A stretch of DNA of 64,000 nucleotides. It comes from Micromonospora sonchi. Lineage in GTDB: Bacteria > Actinomycetota > Actinomycetes > Mycobacteriales > Micromonosporaceae. Below the pieces are notes generated by a model. The model had not been told where the DNA came from. It worked only from the letters and a program-made list of their open reading frames with translations, and made no database searches. Both the position numbers and the translations under genes were made by a program. Positions 34,438 through 42,737 of this stretch are shown here, one piece after another. Each line of letters opens with the position of its first letter. Position 1 is the stretch's first letter. The stretch covers positions 41,837-105,836 of the forward strand of contig NZ_BMNB01000021.1 in assembly GCF_014646235.1 (NCBI RefSeq), read 5' to 3'.

Positions 34438-36000
34438 GTGATCCCACCCGCCCTCGACGTCACCGTCCTGGACCGCGCCGCTCGGCAGCCGGACCGCCCT
34501 CTCTACCTGTTCGACGAGTTGGACCGGCCGGTGTCGGCCGGTGAGTTCGCCGACCTCGCCGGCCGCGCCGCGGCCGTCCTTGCCGCACTCGGCGTCGGGC
34601 GCGGCGACCGGATCGCCGTGTGGGCCGAGAACGGCCTCGGCTGGCTGCTCCTGCTCGCCGCCGCAGCCTGGCGGGGTGCCGCCCTGGTGACCCTGCATCC
34701 CGGCCTGACCACCCCGGAACTGACCGCGGCACTGGCCCGCAGCGGCCCGCGCCGGCTCTTCGTCGCCGAGCGGGTCCGCGACCGCGACGGCCGGGGCACC
34801 GCCGCCGAGGCGGTCGCCGGGCTGCCGGTGGAGGCCCGCCCGGACGGCTGGCACACGTTCGGCGACGACCTGGCCGGACTGCCCGGCTGGGCCGACCCGG
34901 CGCCGGCACCGGCCGGGCGCCCGGACGCGGTGCTGAACATCCAGTTCACCTCGGGCTCCACCGGCCCGGCCAAGATGGTCTCGCTCAGCGGCCGTAACCT
35001 GATCACCAACGCGGAGTGGACGGCCGCCGCCGCCGGGCTCGGCGCCGACGACCGGATCGCCTCGCCGCTGCCGCTGGCGCACGCGGCCGGCCTCGGCAGC
35101 GGTGCCGTACTGGCCCTGGTCACCGGCGCGCTGTGGGTGTCGGCCCGCCGGTTCCGCTCCGAGGCGGTGCTGGCCCAGATCGCCCGGCACCGCTGCACCG
35201 TGCTCCAGGCCGTACCGACGATGGCGGCGATGCTCGCCGACCGGGTCGAGGCCGAGCCGGAGCGTTTCGACCTATCGTCGCTGCGGGTCGGGTTCCTCGG
35301 CGGCGCCCCGTGCGCCCCGGCGCTGCTCGCCCGCACCCGGAAGGTGCTCGGGCTGGACCGGATCGCGGTGATCTACGGGCAGACCGAGGCCGGCCCGACG
35401 ATCAGCGTCGACCCCGGCGACGGCGGTTGCGGCCGGCCCGGCACCACCGTCGGCCGCATCCTGCCGGCCCTGTCCGCCGCCGTGGTCGCCCCCGGCACCC
35501 GGACCGAACTGCCCGCCGGTGAGCCCGGCGAGCTGCTGGTTCGCGGCGACTCGGTGACCGCCGGCTACATCGACGACCCGGAGGCCACCAAGGCCGCGAT
35601 CACGCCCGACGGTTGGCTGCGTACCGGTGACCTGGGCGCGCTGGACGCCGAGGGAATCTTCACCCTCACCGGCCGGGTCAAGGAACTGATCATCCGGGGT
35701 GGCGAGAACGTCAGCCCGGCCGAGGTGGAGGCGGCGCTGCTCGACGACCCGGCCGTCGCCCAGGTCTGCGTACTCGGGGTGCCGTCGCCGCGTTGGGGCG
35801 AGGAGGTCGGCGCGCTCGTCGTCGCCGCCGTGGGCACCGAACCCGACCCCGACCGGCTCGCCCGGCTCGCCGCCGCCCGGCTGGCCCGGCACAAGGTGCC
35901 GACGCTGATCCGTACGGTGCCGGCCCTGCCGTTGCTGCCCTCCGGCAAGGTCGACCGGCGCGCCGCGCTCGGCCTGCTCACCGAGGAGGGGGACCACTGA
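34438..36000 (+). CDS. AMP-forming acyl-CoA ligase
   Basis: ANL-superfamily adenylating enzyme of 520 aa. The phosphate-binding P-loop is FTSGSTGPAKM near 180. YGQTEAGPTIS, the GWLRTGDLGALD hinge aspartate and the catalytic lysine in PSGKVDRRA at the C-terminus are all present, so it should be active. It converts a carboxylic acid to its CoA thioester. The substrate could be an aromatic or small dicarboxylic acid; it cannot be told from sequence. GTG 34438 has GGGAG seven bases upstream and follows the HyuA stop by four bases. The stop and the next ATG share one base. Confidence 0.85.
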   Translation: MIPPALDVTVLDRAARQPDRPLYLFDELDRPVSAGEFADLAGRAAAVLAALGVGRGDRIAVWAENGLGWLLLLAAAAWRGAALVTLHPGLTTPELTAALARSGPRRLFVAERVRDRDGRGTAAEAVAGLPVEARPDGWHTFGDDLAGLPGWADPAPAPAGRPDAVLNIQFTSGSTGPAKMVSLSGRNLITNAEWTAAAAGLGADDRIASPLPLAHAAGLGSGAVLALVTGALWVSARRFRSEAVLAQIARHRCTVLQAVPTMAAMLADRVEAEPERFDLSSLRVGFLGGAPCAPALLARTRKVLGLDRIAVIYGQTEAGPTISVDPGDGGCGRPGTTVGRILPALSAAVVAPGTRTELPAGEPGELLVRGDSVTAGYIDDPEATKAAITPDGWLRTGDLGALDAEGIFTLTGRVKELIIRGGENVSPAEVEAALLDDPAVAQVCVLGVPSPRWGEEVGALVVAAVGTEPDPDRLARLAAARLARHKVPTLIRTVPALPLLPSGKVDRRAALGLLTEEGDH

Positions 36001-37358
36001 TGCAGCTCGGCTCGTGCTTTTTGGACTCGCTGACCGTCACCAGCTTTTTCGGCAACGCCGAGATGCGCGGGGTCTTCAACGACCGGCAGCTCATGCAGTC
36101 CTGGCTCGACGTCGAGGCGGCCCTGGCTCGCGGCCAGGCCAGCCTCGGCATCATCCCGACGGCCGCCGCGCAGGCGATCACCGACGCGGCCCGGCTCGAC
36201 CGGCTCGACACCGCGGTCCTCGCCGCTGACGCCGCCGACACCGTGCACCCGCTGGTGCCGCTGGTGCGGGCGCTGACCGCCGCCTGCCCCGGCGACGCCG
36301 GCCGGTACGTCCACCTCGGCGCGACCACCCAGGACGTGATGGACACCGGTTTCGTGCTGCGCGCCCGGGCCGGCCTGGACATCGTCGCCCGCCAGGTCGA
36401 CGAGCTGGTACGCATCCTGCGCCGGCTCGCGTTGCGGCACCGCACCACCCCGATGCCGGCCCGTACCCACGGACAGCAGGCGCTGCCGACCACGTTCGGG
36501 CTGCGCTGCGCGGTGTGGCAGAGCGAGCTGCAACGGCACCGGTCCCGGTTGGCCCAGATGCGCGAGCGGCTGCTGGTCACCAGCATGGGCGGTGCCGCCG
36601 GCACGATGGCCGGCTACGGTCCGCAGGCGTTCGCGCTGGAACGCGCCGTGGCCGCCGAACTCGGCCTCGGGGTGGCCGACACGCCGTGGCACGCCACCTC
36701 GGACCGCTTCGCCGAGTGCCTGATGGTGCTCGGGCTGATTGCCGCCAGCGCCGAGAAGCTGGCCCGGGAGGTCTACTTCCTCGGTCGTACCGAGATCGGC
36801 GAGGCGTACGAGCCGCAGGGGTCCGCCCAGGTCGGCAGCAGCACCATGCCGCACAAGCGCAACCCGATCCGGTGTGAGGCGGTCATCGCCGCCGCCGGCA
36901 CGCTGCGCGCCCAGGTGCCGCTGGCGTTGCAGACCATGATCGCCCAGGACGACCGCGACATGGGCGTCGGCATGACGCTGTGGAAGCTGCTGCCGGAGTG
37001 TTTCATCCTCATCGGCGGCGCCCTGGAACGGCTCGTCGAGGTCTTCGGCGACCTCGGCGTCAACCCGGACCGGATGCGGCTCAATCTGGACATCACCGGT
37101 GGCCTGGTGCTCTCCGAGGCGGTCATGCTCCGCCTCGCCGGCCCGCTCGGCCGCGAGCAGGCCCACCACCTGGTGATGCGGATCGTCCGGGACAGCCTGG
37201 AGCAGAACCGACCGTTCGCCGAGGTGCTGCGCGCCGACCCGCAGGTGGCCGCCGCCCTGCCGGCAGCCGACGTCGCCGGGCTGCTCGATCCCCTGTCGTA
37301 CGTCGGCCACGCCGCCGCGCTGGTCGACCGCGCCCTACTGAACTCGGAGTCGCCGTGA
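36000..37358 (+). CDS. fumarase/aspartase-superfamily lyase (CMLE/adenylosuccinate-lyase type)
   Basis: Lyase of 452 aa. The superfamily signature loop is GSSTMPHKRNP. The N-terminal substrate region HLGATTQDVMDTG and the RTHGQQALPTTFG histidine segment are also present, as in adenylosuccinate lyases and 3-carboxy-cis,cis-muconate cycloisomerases. Family members break C-N or C-O bonds by beta-elimination or cyclise muconates. Its place between a CoA ligase and a crotonase argues against purine biosynthesis and for a catabolic step, possibly release of an amino compound. The start codon overlaps the ligase stop by one base. Confidence 0.82.
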   Translation: MQLGSCFLDSLTVTSFFGNAEMRGVFNDRQLMQSWLDVEAALARGQASLGIIPTAAAQAITDAARLDRLDTAVLAADAADTVHPLVPLVRALTAACPGDAGRYVHLGATTQDVMDTGFVLRARAGLDIVARQVDELVRILRRLALRHRTTPMPARTHGQQALPTTFGLRCAVWQSELQRHRSRLAQMRERLLVTSMGGAAGTMAGYGPQAFALERAVAAELGLGVADTPWHATSDRFAECLMVLGLIAASAEKLAREVYFLGRTEIGEAYEPQGSAQVGSSTMPHKRNPIRCEAVIAAAGTLRAQVPLALQTMIAQDDRDMGVGMTLWKLLPECFILIGGALERLVEVFGDLGVNPDRMRLNLDITGGLVLSEAVMLRLAGPLGREQAHHLVMRIVRDSLEQNRPFAEVLRADPQVAAALPAADVAGLLDPLSYVGHAAALVDRALLNSESP

Positions 37359-38104
37359 CCGCTGAACACTCCGTGCTGCTGCACCGCTCCGGCCGGCTGG
37401 CCCGGGTGACCCTGCACCGGCCGCACAAACGCAACAGCTTCGACCTGGCGATGCTCGCCCGGTTCGAGGACGTGCTGCACGAACTCGGCCGGGACCGGAC
37501 GGTCGAGGTGGTGGTGCTCACCGGCGAGGGTACGGCGTTCTGCGCCGGCACCGACCTGCACGAGTTGGCCGGCCTCGACGCCGAGACCACGATGTACGTC
37601 CAGCGGCGCACCGCCGAGCTGGTCGAACGCTGGTACCGGCTGGAGCAGACCACCGTCGCCGCCTTCAACGGGCCGGCGATCGGCTCCGGGGCCGTGCTCG
37701 GGCTCGCCAGTGATCTGCGGGTCGCGGCCGACAGCGCCTTCTTCACCTTCCCCGAGGTGACCTTCGGCATTCCGCTGACCTGGAGTGGCATGGCGATCCT
37801 CGCCGACCTGGTCGGCGCCGATCTGGTCAAGCGCTGGCTGCTGCTCGGCGAGCGGGTCGACCCCGCCGACATGCTCGCCCTGCGCCTGGTCACCCGGGTG
37901 GTCGACGGGGCCGGGCTGCCGGACGCCGTCGCCGCCATCGTGGAGCGGCTGCTGGCCACCTCGGCGGTCGGCCGCTCGATGACCAAGCGGGCCGCCCGGC
38001 TGGCCGGTCCCCGGTTCGACGCGGCGGCCAACGACTCGTACCTCGGCGCGCTGAGCGTGGCACTGCGGTCGCCCGGTGACTACCTCGAACGGGATGCGCG
38101 ATGA
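37355..38104 (+). CDS. enoyl-CoA hydratase/isomerase (crotonase) family protein
   Basis: Crotonase-fold protein of 249 aa. The oxyanion-hole segments are FCAGTDLHELAG and AFNGPAIGSGAVLGLASD. The pair of catalytic glutamates of hydratases is only partly recognisable: FPEVTFGIPL retains one acidic residue and the first position is Gly/Ser-rich. It could therefore be an isomerase, hydrolase or lyase. The GTG start overlaps the lyase stop by four bases, and the stop overlaps the thiamine-enzyme ATG. It probably acts on the CoA ester made by the ligase in this operon. Confidence 0.8.
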   Translation: MTAEHSVLLHRSGRLARVTLHRPHKRNSFDLAMLARFEDVLHELGRDRTVEVVVLTGEGTAFCAGTDLHELAGLDAETTMYVQRRTAELVERWYRLEQTTVAAFNGPAIGSGAVLGLASDLRVAADSAFFTFPEVTFGIPLTWSGMAILADLVGADLVKRWLLLGERVDPADMLALRLVTRVVDGAGLPDAVAAIVERLLATSAVGRSMTKRAARLAGPRFDAAANDSYLGALSVALRSPGDYLERDAR

Positions 38105-39720
38105 AGGTGTTCGAGGCGATCGCCGACGCCGTCGTCGCGCACGGCGTCGACACCGTTTTCGGCCTGCTCGGCGACGCCAACATGTTCCTGGTCGCCGACC
38201 TGGTGAACCGGCACGGCGTCCGGTTCGTCGCGGCCCGCAACGAGAACGCCGCCGTGATGATGGCCGACGGGTACGCCCGCGTCACCGGTCGGTGCGGGGT
38301 CGCCACCGTCACCCAGGGGCCGGGGTTGGCCGTCGCCGGGGCGGCGTTGACGATCGCCCGGCAGGCCCGCACCCCGCTGGTGCTGATCGCCGGCGACACC
38401 CCGCCCGGCGACCCGCTGCACGTGCAGCACTTCGAGCAACAGCCGTACGTGCTGGCGACCGCGGGCACGTTCGTGCCGGTGACCGGCGCCGGGACCGCCG
38501 CCCGCGATGTCGGGCTGGCGTTCCGGGCGGCCCGTGAGCTGCCCGGCCCGGTCGTGCTGAACGTGCCGATCGACCTGCAGGAGGAGCCGGTGCCGGCCGG
38601 CCCGATCCTCCCGGTGCCGGCGGTGCCCCGCCCGCCCCTGCCGCTCGTGCCGGATCCCGCCGCCGTCGAGGCGCTCGCGCAGCGCCTGCGCACGGCACGC
38701 CGCCCGGTGCTGCTGGCCGGGCGGGGCGCCGAACCGGCCGCCGCCGCGATCAAGGACCTCGCCGACCGGTGTGACGCCCTGCTCGCCACCACGCTGATGT
38801 CCGCCGGCCTGTTCGCCGGGCATCCGTACGACCTCGGGGTGGCCGGCGGGCTGTCCCGGCCGCTGACCCGGCGGATGCTGGCCGGGGCGGACCTGGTGGT
38901 CACCTTCGGGGCCCACCTCAACCGGTGGACCGCCGACCACGGCACCCTGTTTCCCGACGCGGTGCTCGTCAGTGTCGACGTGGACCCGGCGGCGATCGGC
39001 CGGCGGTGGCCGGTGGCCGGTGGCGTGCTCGGCGACGCGGGCGAGACCGCGCGGGCACTGTCGGCGCTGCTGCCGGCGCTGTCGCGGCCGCAGTGGCGGA
39101 GCCGGGAACTGGCTGCCGAGTTGGCCGGGGCCGACCCGTTCGAGGGCCTCGACATCCGATCCACCGTGGACCTGATCGATCCGCGGGCGTTCATCCGGAT
39201 CTGCGCCGACCGGTTGCCGCGGGAGCGGACCACCGTGGTCGGCGTCGGTCACTTCGGCGGCTGGCCCAACCTGCTGCTCGACTCGGCCGCCACCGACCGG
39301 TCGTTCGTCGCGCCGTGGGAGTTCGGCAGCATCGGCGTCGGGCTGCCGTTCGCGGTCGGCGCCGCCGTCGGCCGCCCGGACCGGCCGGTGGTCGCCTTCG
39401 AGGGCGACGGCAGCCTGCTCACCGGACTCGGCGAGCTGGACACCCTGGCCCGGGTCGGCGCACCCGTGCTGCTGCTGGTCCTCGACGACGCCGCGTACGG
39501 CGCGGAGGTGCGCAAGCTCGCTCCGCGCGGGGTGGACCCGCAGCTGGCCCGGTTTCCCGGCCGGGACCTCGCCGCTGTGGCCCGCGCGCTCGGGCTGCCG
39601 GCCTGGACGGTCACCGACGAGGCGGGCGCGCGGGCGGCCTTCGACGCGGTGTTGCCGCTGACCGGCCCGGCGCTGCTGCACGTGAAGGTGCACCCCGACG
39701 TGGTGCAGGAGAAGTTTTGA
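38101..39720 (+). CDS. thiamine-diphosphate-dependent decarboxylase/lyase
   Basis: ThDP enzyme of 539 aa with the three-domain acetolactate-synthase/benzoylformate-decarboxylase layout. The activating glutamate is E48 in ARNENAAVMMADGYAR. The GDGSLLTGLGEL segment near 420 is the Mg-diphosphate motif. No FAD-specific ALS features stand out. Members decarboxylate 2-keto acids, or cleave or form C-C bonds with CoA aldehydes (2-hydroxyacyl-CoA lyase, oxalyl-CoA decarboxylase). With a CoA ligase and a crotonase in the same operon, a CoA-ester lyase role is possible. It is the last gene of operon 1 and stops five bases before the convergent IclR gene. Confidence 0.8.
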   Translation: MKVFEAIADAVVAHGVDTVFGLLGDANMFLVADLVNRHGVRFVAARNENAAVMMADGYARVTGRCGVATVTQGPGLAVAGAALTIARQARTPLVLIAGDTPPGDPLHVQHFEQQPYVLATAGTFVPVTGAGTAARDVGLAFRAARELPGPVVLNVPIDLQEEPVPAGPILPVPAVPRPPLPLVPDPAAVEALAQRLRTARRPVLLAGRGAEPAAAAIKDLADRCDALLATTLMSAGLFAGHPYDLGVAGGLSRPLTRRMLAGADLVVTFGAHLNRWTADHGTLFPDAVLVSVDVDPAAIGRRWPVAGGVLGDAGETARALSALLPALSRPQWRSRELAAELAGADPFEGLDIRSTVDLIDPRAFIRICADRLPRERTTVVGVGHFGGWPNLLLDSAATDRSFVAPWEFGSIGVGLPFAVGAAVGRPDRPVVAFEGDGSLLTGLGELDTLARVGAPVLLLVLDDAAYGAEVRKLAPRGVDPQLARFPGRDLAAVARALGLPAWTVTDEAGARAAFDAVLPLTGPALLHVKVHPDVVQEKF

Positions 39721-39725
39721 CCGGC

Positions 39726-40550
39726 TCAGTCGCCCCAGACCTCGCCGAAGCCGTACCCGAGCTGCCGGGACAGCTCGTCGGCGGTCCGGCGGGCCGCCGC
39801 GGCCAGTTTCTCCACCCGCTCGCCGTCGAGGCGGAAGATCGGGCCGGAGACGCTGATGGCCGCCGTGACCCGGCCGCGGCGGTCGCGCACCGGCGCGGCC
39901 ACGACCCGCAGTCCCTCCTCGCTCTCCTGGTCGTTGAGCGCCCAGCCCTGCTCGCGGACCACCGCCATTCGGGACATGAACGTGTCGAGGTCGGTGATCG
40001 TGTTGCCGGTCAGGGCGGTGAACGGCGCGGTGGCGAGCGTGGCCCGCAGCGTGGCGTCGTCCTTGTCGATCAGCAGGGCCTTGCCGGCCGCGCTGCACCA
40101 CAGTGGGATGCGCCGGCCGAGCCGGGAGACGAGTTGCAGGTTCCGGGTGCCCTGCACGACGTGGATCGAGATCGCGTCGAGGCCCTCCAGGACGGACAGG
40201 TTGACGCTCTCGCCCTCGTCCTCGGCCAGCCGTTGCACCAGGGGACGGGCGAGGGCGTGCAGGTCGAGGCCGGCCAGGTAACGCGCGCCGAGTTCGAAGA
40301 CCGCCACGCCGAGCCGGTAGTTGCCGTTCTCCTCGTTGCGCTGCAGGAAGCCGGCGTCGGCCAGCGCCCGGAACAGCCGGCTGGCGGTCGACTTGTGTAG
40401 GCCCAGTTCCCGGCTGACGTCGCTGACCTTGCGCTCGGTCTCGCTGCCGCAGAAGGCGAGCAGCACGCTGAGCGCGCGGTCCAGCGCCTGCGTGCCGGAC
40501 TCGCGGGGAGCGGGTTCGTCGTCCGGGGTGGCGTCAGTGGCGTACCGCAT
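39726..40550 (-). CDS. IclR-family transcriptional regulator
   Basis: IclR-type regulator of 274 aa. The N-terminal winged helix has LDRALSVLLAFCG and VSRELGLHKSTASRLFRALADAGFL. The C-terminal effector domain has RRIPLWCSAAGKALL and the conserved AAPVRDRRGRVTAAISVSGP. Family members commonly control aromatic catabolism and bind an aromatic or keto acid. It lies between operon 1 (convergent) and operon 2 (divergent), the expected place for local control of both. ATG 40550 is preferred because GGGAAG lies just upstream; GTG 40562 is an alternative. An imperfect palindrome in the divergent spacer is a candidate operator. Confidence 0.87.
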   Translation of the reverse strand: MRYATDATPDDEPAPRESGTQALDRALSVLLAFCGSETERKVSDVSRELGLHKSTASRLFRALADAGFLQRNEENGNYRLGVAVFELGARYLAGLDLHALARPLVQRLAEDEGESVNLSVLEGLDAISIHVVQGTRNLQLVSRLGRRIPLWCSAAGKALLIDKDDATLRATLATAPFTALTGNTITDLDTFMSRMAVVREQGWALNDQESEEGLRVVAAPVRDRRGRVTAAISVSGPIFRLDGERVEKLAAAARRTADELSRQLGYGFGEVWGD

Positions 40551-40577
40551 CTTGCTTCCCACCTTCTCGGTTGCTAG

Positions 40578-40592
40578 GTTTCATAATATAAC
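40578..40592. promoter_or_regulatory. candidate IclR operator
   Basis: GTTTCATAATATAAC is an imperfect palindrome (GTT-N2-AT-N-AT-N2-AAC) in an AT-rich island 28 bases upstream of the regulator gene and about 126 bases before the HyuB-type gene. IclR proteins typically bind such 15-base imperfect palindromes at divergent promoters. Assignment is by position and symmetry only. Confidence 0.4.
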
Positions 40593-40718
40593 TCTAGGAC
40601 CACATACTGAGCCAAGCCAGGGTGGTCCGCCCGAAACGTCCGGCCCACGCACGCTGATCCACCCAGATGGTCCGTTCTCCCGCACCCGGGATCGAGCCGG
40701 AACCAGTGAGGCATCCGC

Positions 40719-42737
40719 ATGACTATGAACCCGATTGACCTGGAAGTCGTCACCGAAGGTCTCATCTCGATCGTCCGGGAGATGCGACAGACGATCTTCC
40801 GTACCGCGCACTCGCCGGTGATCGCCGACGCCCAGGACTTCTCGTGCGCGCTGTTCGACCCGCAGGGGCAGATGGTCGCCCAGGGTCGGGACATGCCCGG
40901 CCACGTCATCGCCATGCCGGCCTCGGTCGCCGAGATCTTCGCCGACTTCGCCGACGAGATGCGCCCCGGCGACCTCTACATCGTCAACGACCCCTACCGC
41001 GGCGGCAGCCACCTCAACGACGTCACGCTGATCAGCCCGGTCTTCGTCGACGACAAGCTCTTCCTCTTCCCCTGCGTACGCATGCACTGGGCGGACATCG
41101 GCGGCATGACCCCGGGCAGCGTCTCGGGGCAGGCCACCGAGATCCTCCAGGAAGGGCTGCGGATCCCGCCGATCAGGCTGATCGAGGAAGGCCGGCCCAA
41201 CCGCGCCGCGTTCGACATCGTCTTCGCCAACGTCCGGATGGCCGACGAGCGCCGCGGCGACCTCGAATCCAGCATCGCCGCCTGCCACACCGCCGAACGC
41301 CGGCTGCGGGAACTCGTCGCCCGACACGGCACCGACCTCGTCCTCGAAGCCGTCGCCGCCAACATGGACCGCACCGAGCAGCGACTGCGCGACATGATCC
41401 GGGCCCTGCCCGACGGCACCTACCACTACGAGGACTACCTCGACCTCTACACCGACGGCCGGTACGACGCCGCCATCGTCCGCTGCCAGCTCACCGTCGA
41501 CGGCGACGAGATCGAAGCCGACTTCCGCGACTCGTCGGCCCAGGTCGCCGCCGTGGTCAACTCGTCGCGGGCGATGACCGTCGCCGGCGTCTTCATCGCC
41601 GTCAAGTCGGCCCTCGACCCGGGCGGCCTGGTCAACCACGGCGCCTTCCGCCCGCTGCGGGTACACACCGAACCCGGCACCGTCGTACACGTCAGCTATC
41701 CCGCGCCGGCCAACGCGCACAGCGAGGTCCGCAAGCGGGTCATCTCCGCCGTCATGGCCGCCCTCAGCCAGGTGGCCCCCGACCTCATCGCCGCCGACCA
41801 GTTCGGCACCACCTTCCAGAACCTCATCGGCGGCGTCGACGAGCACACCGGACGGCCATACCTCTACTACGACTACCCGGCCGGCGGCAACGGCGGATTC
41901 CTCGAATCCGACGGGCCCAGCGCGATGAATCCCGTCGACCTCGGCGACATCTCCACCATCCAGTCCGTCGAACGCCTGGAGACGGAGATCCCGATCCTCA
42001 TCGAGGCGTGCGAACTGCGCACCGGTTCCGGCGGTGACGGGGCACGCCGCGGCGGCCTCGGCAGCCGCCGGGAAACCCGCCTGCTCGCCAGCGGCGGCGC
42101 GTACTCCGTGCAGACCGACCGAACCACCGTCCCACCGTACGGGCTGCGGCAGGGCGGTCCCGGCGCACCCACCGTCACCCATATCCGGCGCCCGGGCGGC
42201 GAACGCGTCGACTTCGCCACCCCCGGCAAGGTCGCCGGCTTCCCGATGCGCGAAGGCGACGTCCTGGTGATGGAGTCCGCCGGCGGCGGCGGCTGGGGCG
42301 ACCCGCTCGAACGCCTGCCCGAGGAGGTCGCCGAGGACGTGGCCCAGGAATACCTGACCGCCGAGGACGCCCGGCAGCGCTACGGCGTCGAACTCGACCC
42401 CGCCGGACAGGTCGACCCGGCCGCGACCGCCGCCACCCGGCAGCGACTGCGCGAAGCACGGCGTTGGCTGCGGACCACCGTCACCCCCAACCCGGCCTAC
42501 ACCGGTCACCGCGGGCGACGACGGCTGGCGTACGTCGCCCCCGGCAGCGGCCTCGCCGAGGACACCCTCGTCGAGTTGCACGGTGGGCACCCGGCCCCGC
42601 TGCGCGCCTGGGTCCGGCACGACGCGGCACTGGCCGCGGACGAAATCGCCCTCGACGACGACGGGCTTCGGATTCTCGGCACCGCCCCGCACGACCGTTC
42701 CTACGTGCGGGTGCTGGCCGGAGGAGGAGAGGCATGA
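40719..42737 (+). CDS. hydantoinase/oxoprolinase B-type subunit
   Basis: HyuB-family subunit of 672 aa beginning NPIDLEVVTEGLISIVREM. It contains the hallmark segments SCALFDPQGQMVAQGRDMPGH, YIVNDPYRGGSHLNDVTLISPVF and HWADIGGMTPGS, plus a C-terminal GGGGWGDPLERLPEEVAEDV. HyuB works with HyuA in ATP-dependent hydrolysis or carboxylation; the partner is probably the product at 32424-34433, in the other operon. It opens the operon for aminophenol cleavage and overlaps the dioxygenase gene by four bases. This suggests its reaction supplies the dioxygenase substrate, perhaps 2-aminophenol from a cyclic precursor (inference). Confidence 0.87.
   Translation: MTMNPIDLEVVTEGLISIVREMRQTIFRTAHSPVIADAQDFSCALFDPQGQMVAQGRDMPGHVIAMPASVAEIFADFADEMRPGDLYIVNDPYRGGSHLNDVTLISPVFVDDKLFLFPCVRMHWADIGGMTPGSVSGQATEILQEGLRIPPIRLIEEGRPNRAAFDIVFANVRMADERRGDLESSIAACHTAERRLRELVARHGTDLVLEAVAANMDRTEQRLRDMIRALPDGTYHYEDYLDLYTDGRYDAAIVRCQLTVDGDEIEADFRDSSAQVAAVVNSSRAMTVAGVFIAVKSALDPGGLVNHGAFRPLRVHTEPGTVVHVSYPAPANAHSEVRKRVISAVMAALSQVAPDLIAADQFGTTFQNLIGGVDEHTGRPYLYYDYPAGGNGGFLESDGPSAMNPVDLGDISTIQSVERLETEIPILIEACELRTGSGGDGARRGGLGSRRETRLLASGGAYSVQTDRTTVPPYGLRQGGPGAPTVTHIRRPGGERVDFATPGKVAGFPMREGDVLVMESAGGGGWGDPLERLPEEVAEDVAQEYLTAEDARQRYGVELDPAGQVDPAATAATRQRLREARRWLRTTVTPNPAYTGHRGRRRLAYVAPGSGLAEDTLVELHGGHPAPLRAWVRHDAALAADEIALDDDGLRILGTAPHDRSYVRVLAGGGEA

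Noticed and set aside
32043..34463. 806-codon minus-strand frame across the HyuA-type gene
   Set aside because: Shadow of a real gene; Gly/Arg/Asp/Val-rich composition without any domain signature.
35565..37310. 581-codon minus-strand frame across the ligase and lyase genes
   Set aside because: Shadow frame spanning two well-supported plus-strand genes.
36000..37358. Assignment of the lyase as purine-pathway adenylosuccinate lyase (PurB)
   Set aside because: It shares the superfamily signature, but its place in a catabolic operon and lack of purine neighbours argue against it; left as superfamily level.
40581..42692. 703-codon minus-strand frame across the HyuB-type gene
   Set aside because: Antisense shadow; the plus strand has clear HyuB motifs, overlapping neighbours and a ribosome-binding site.
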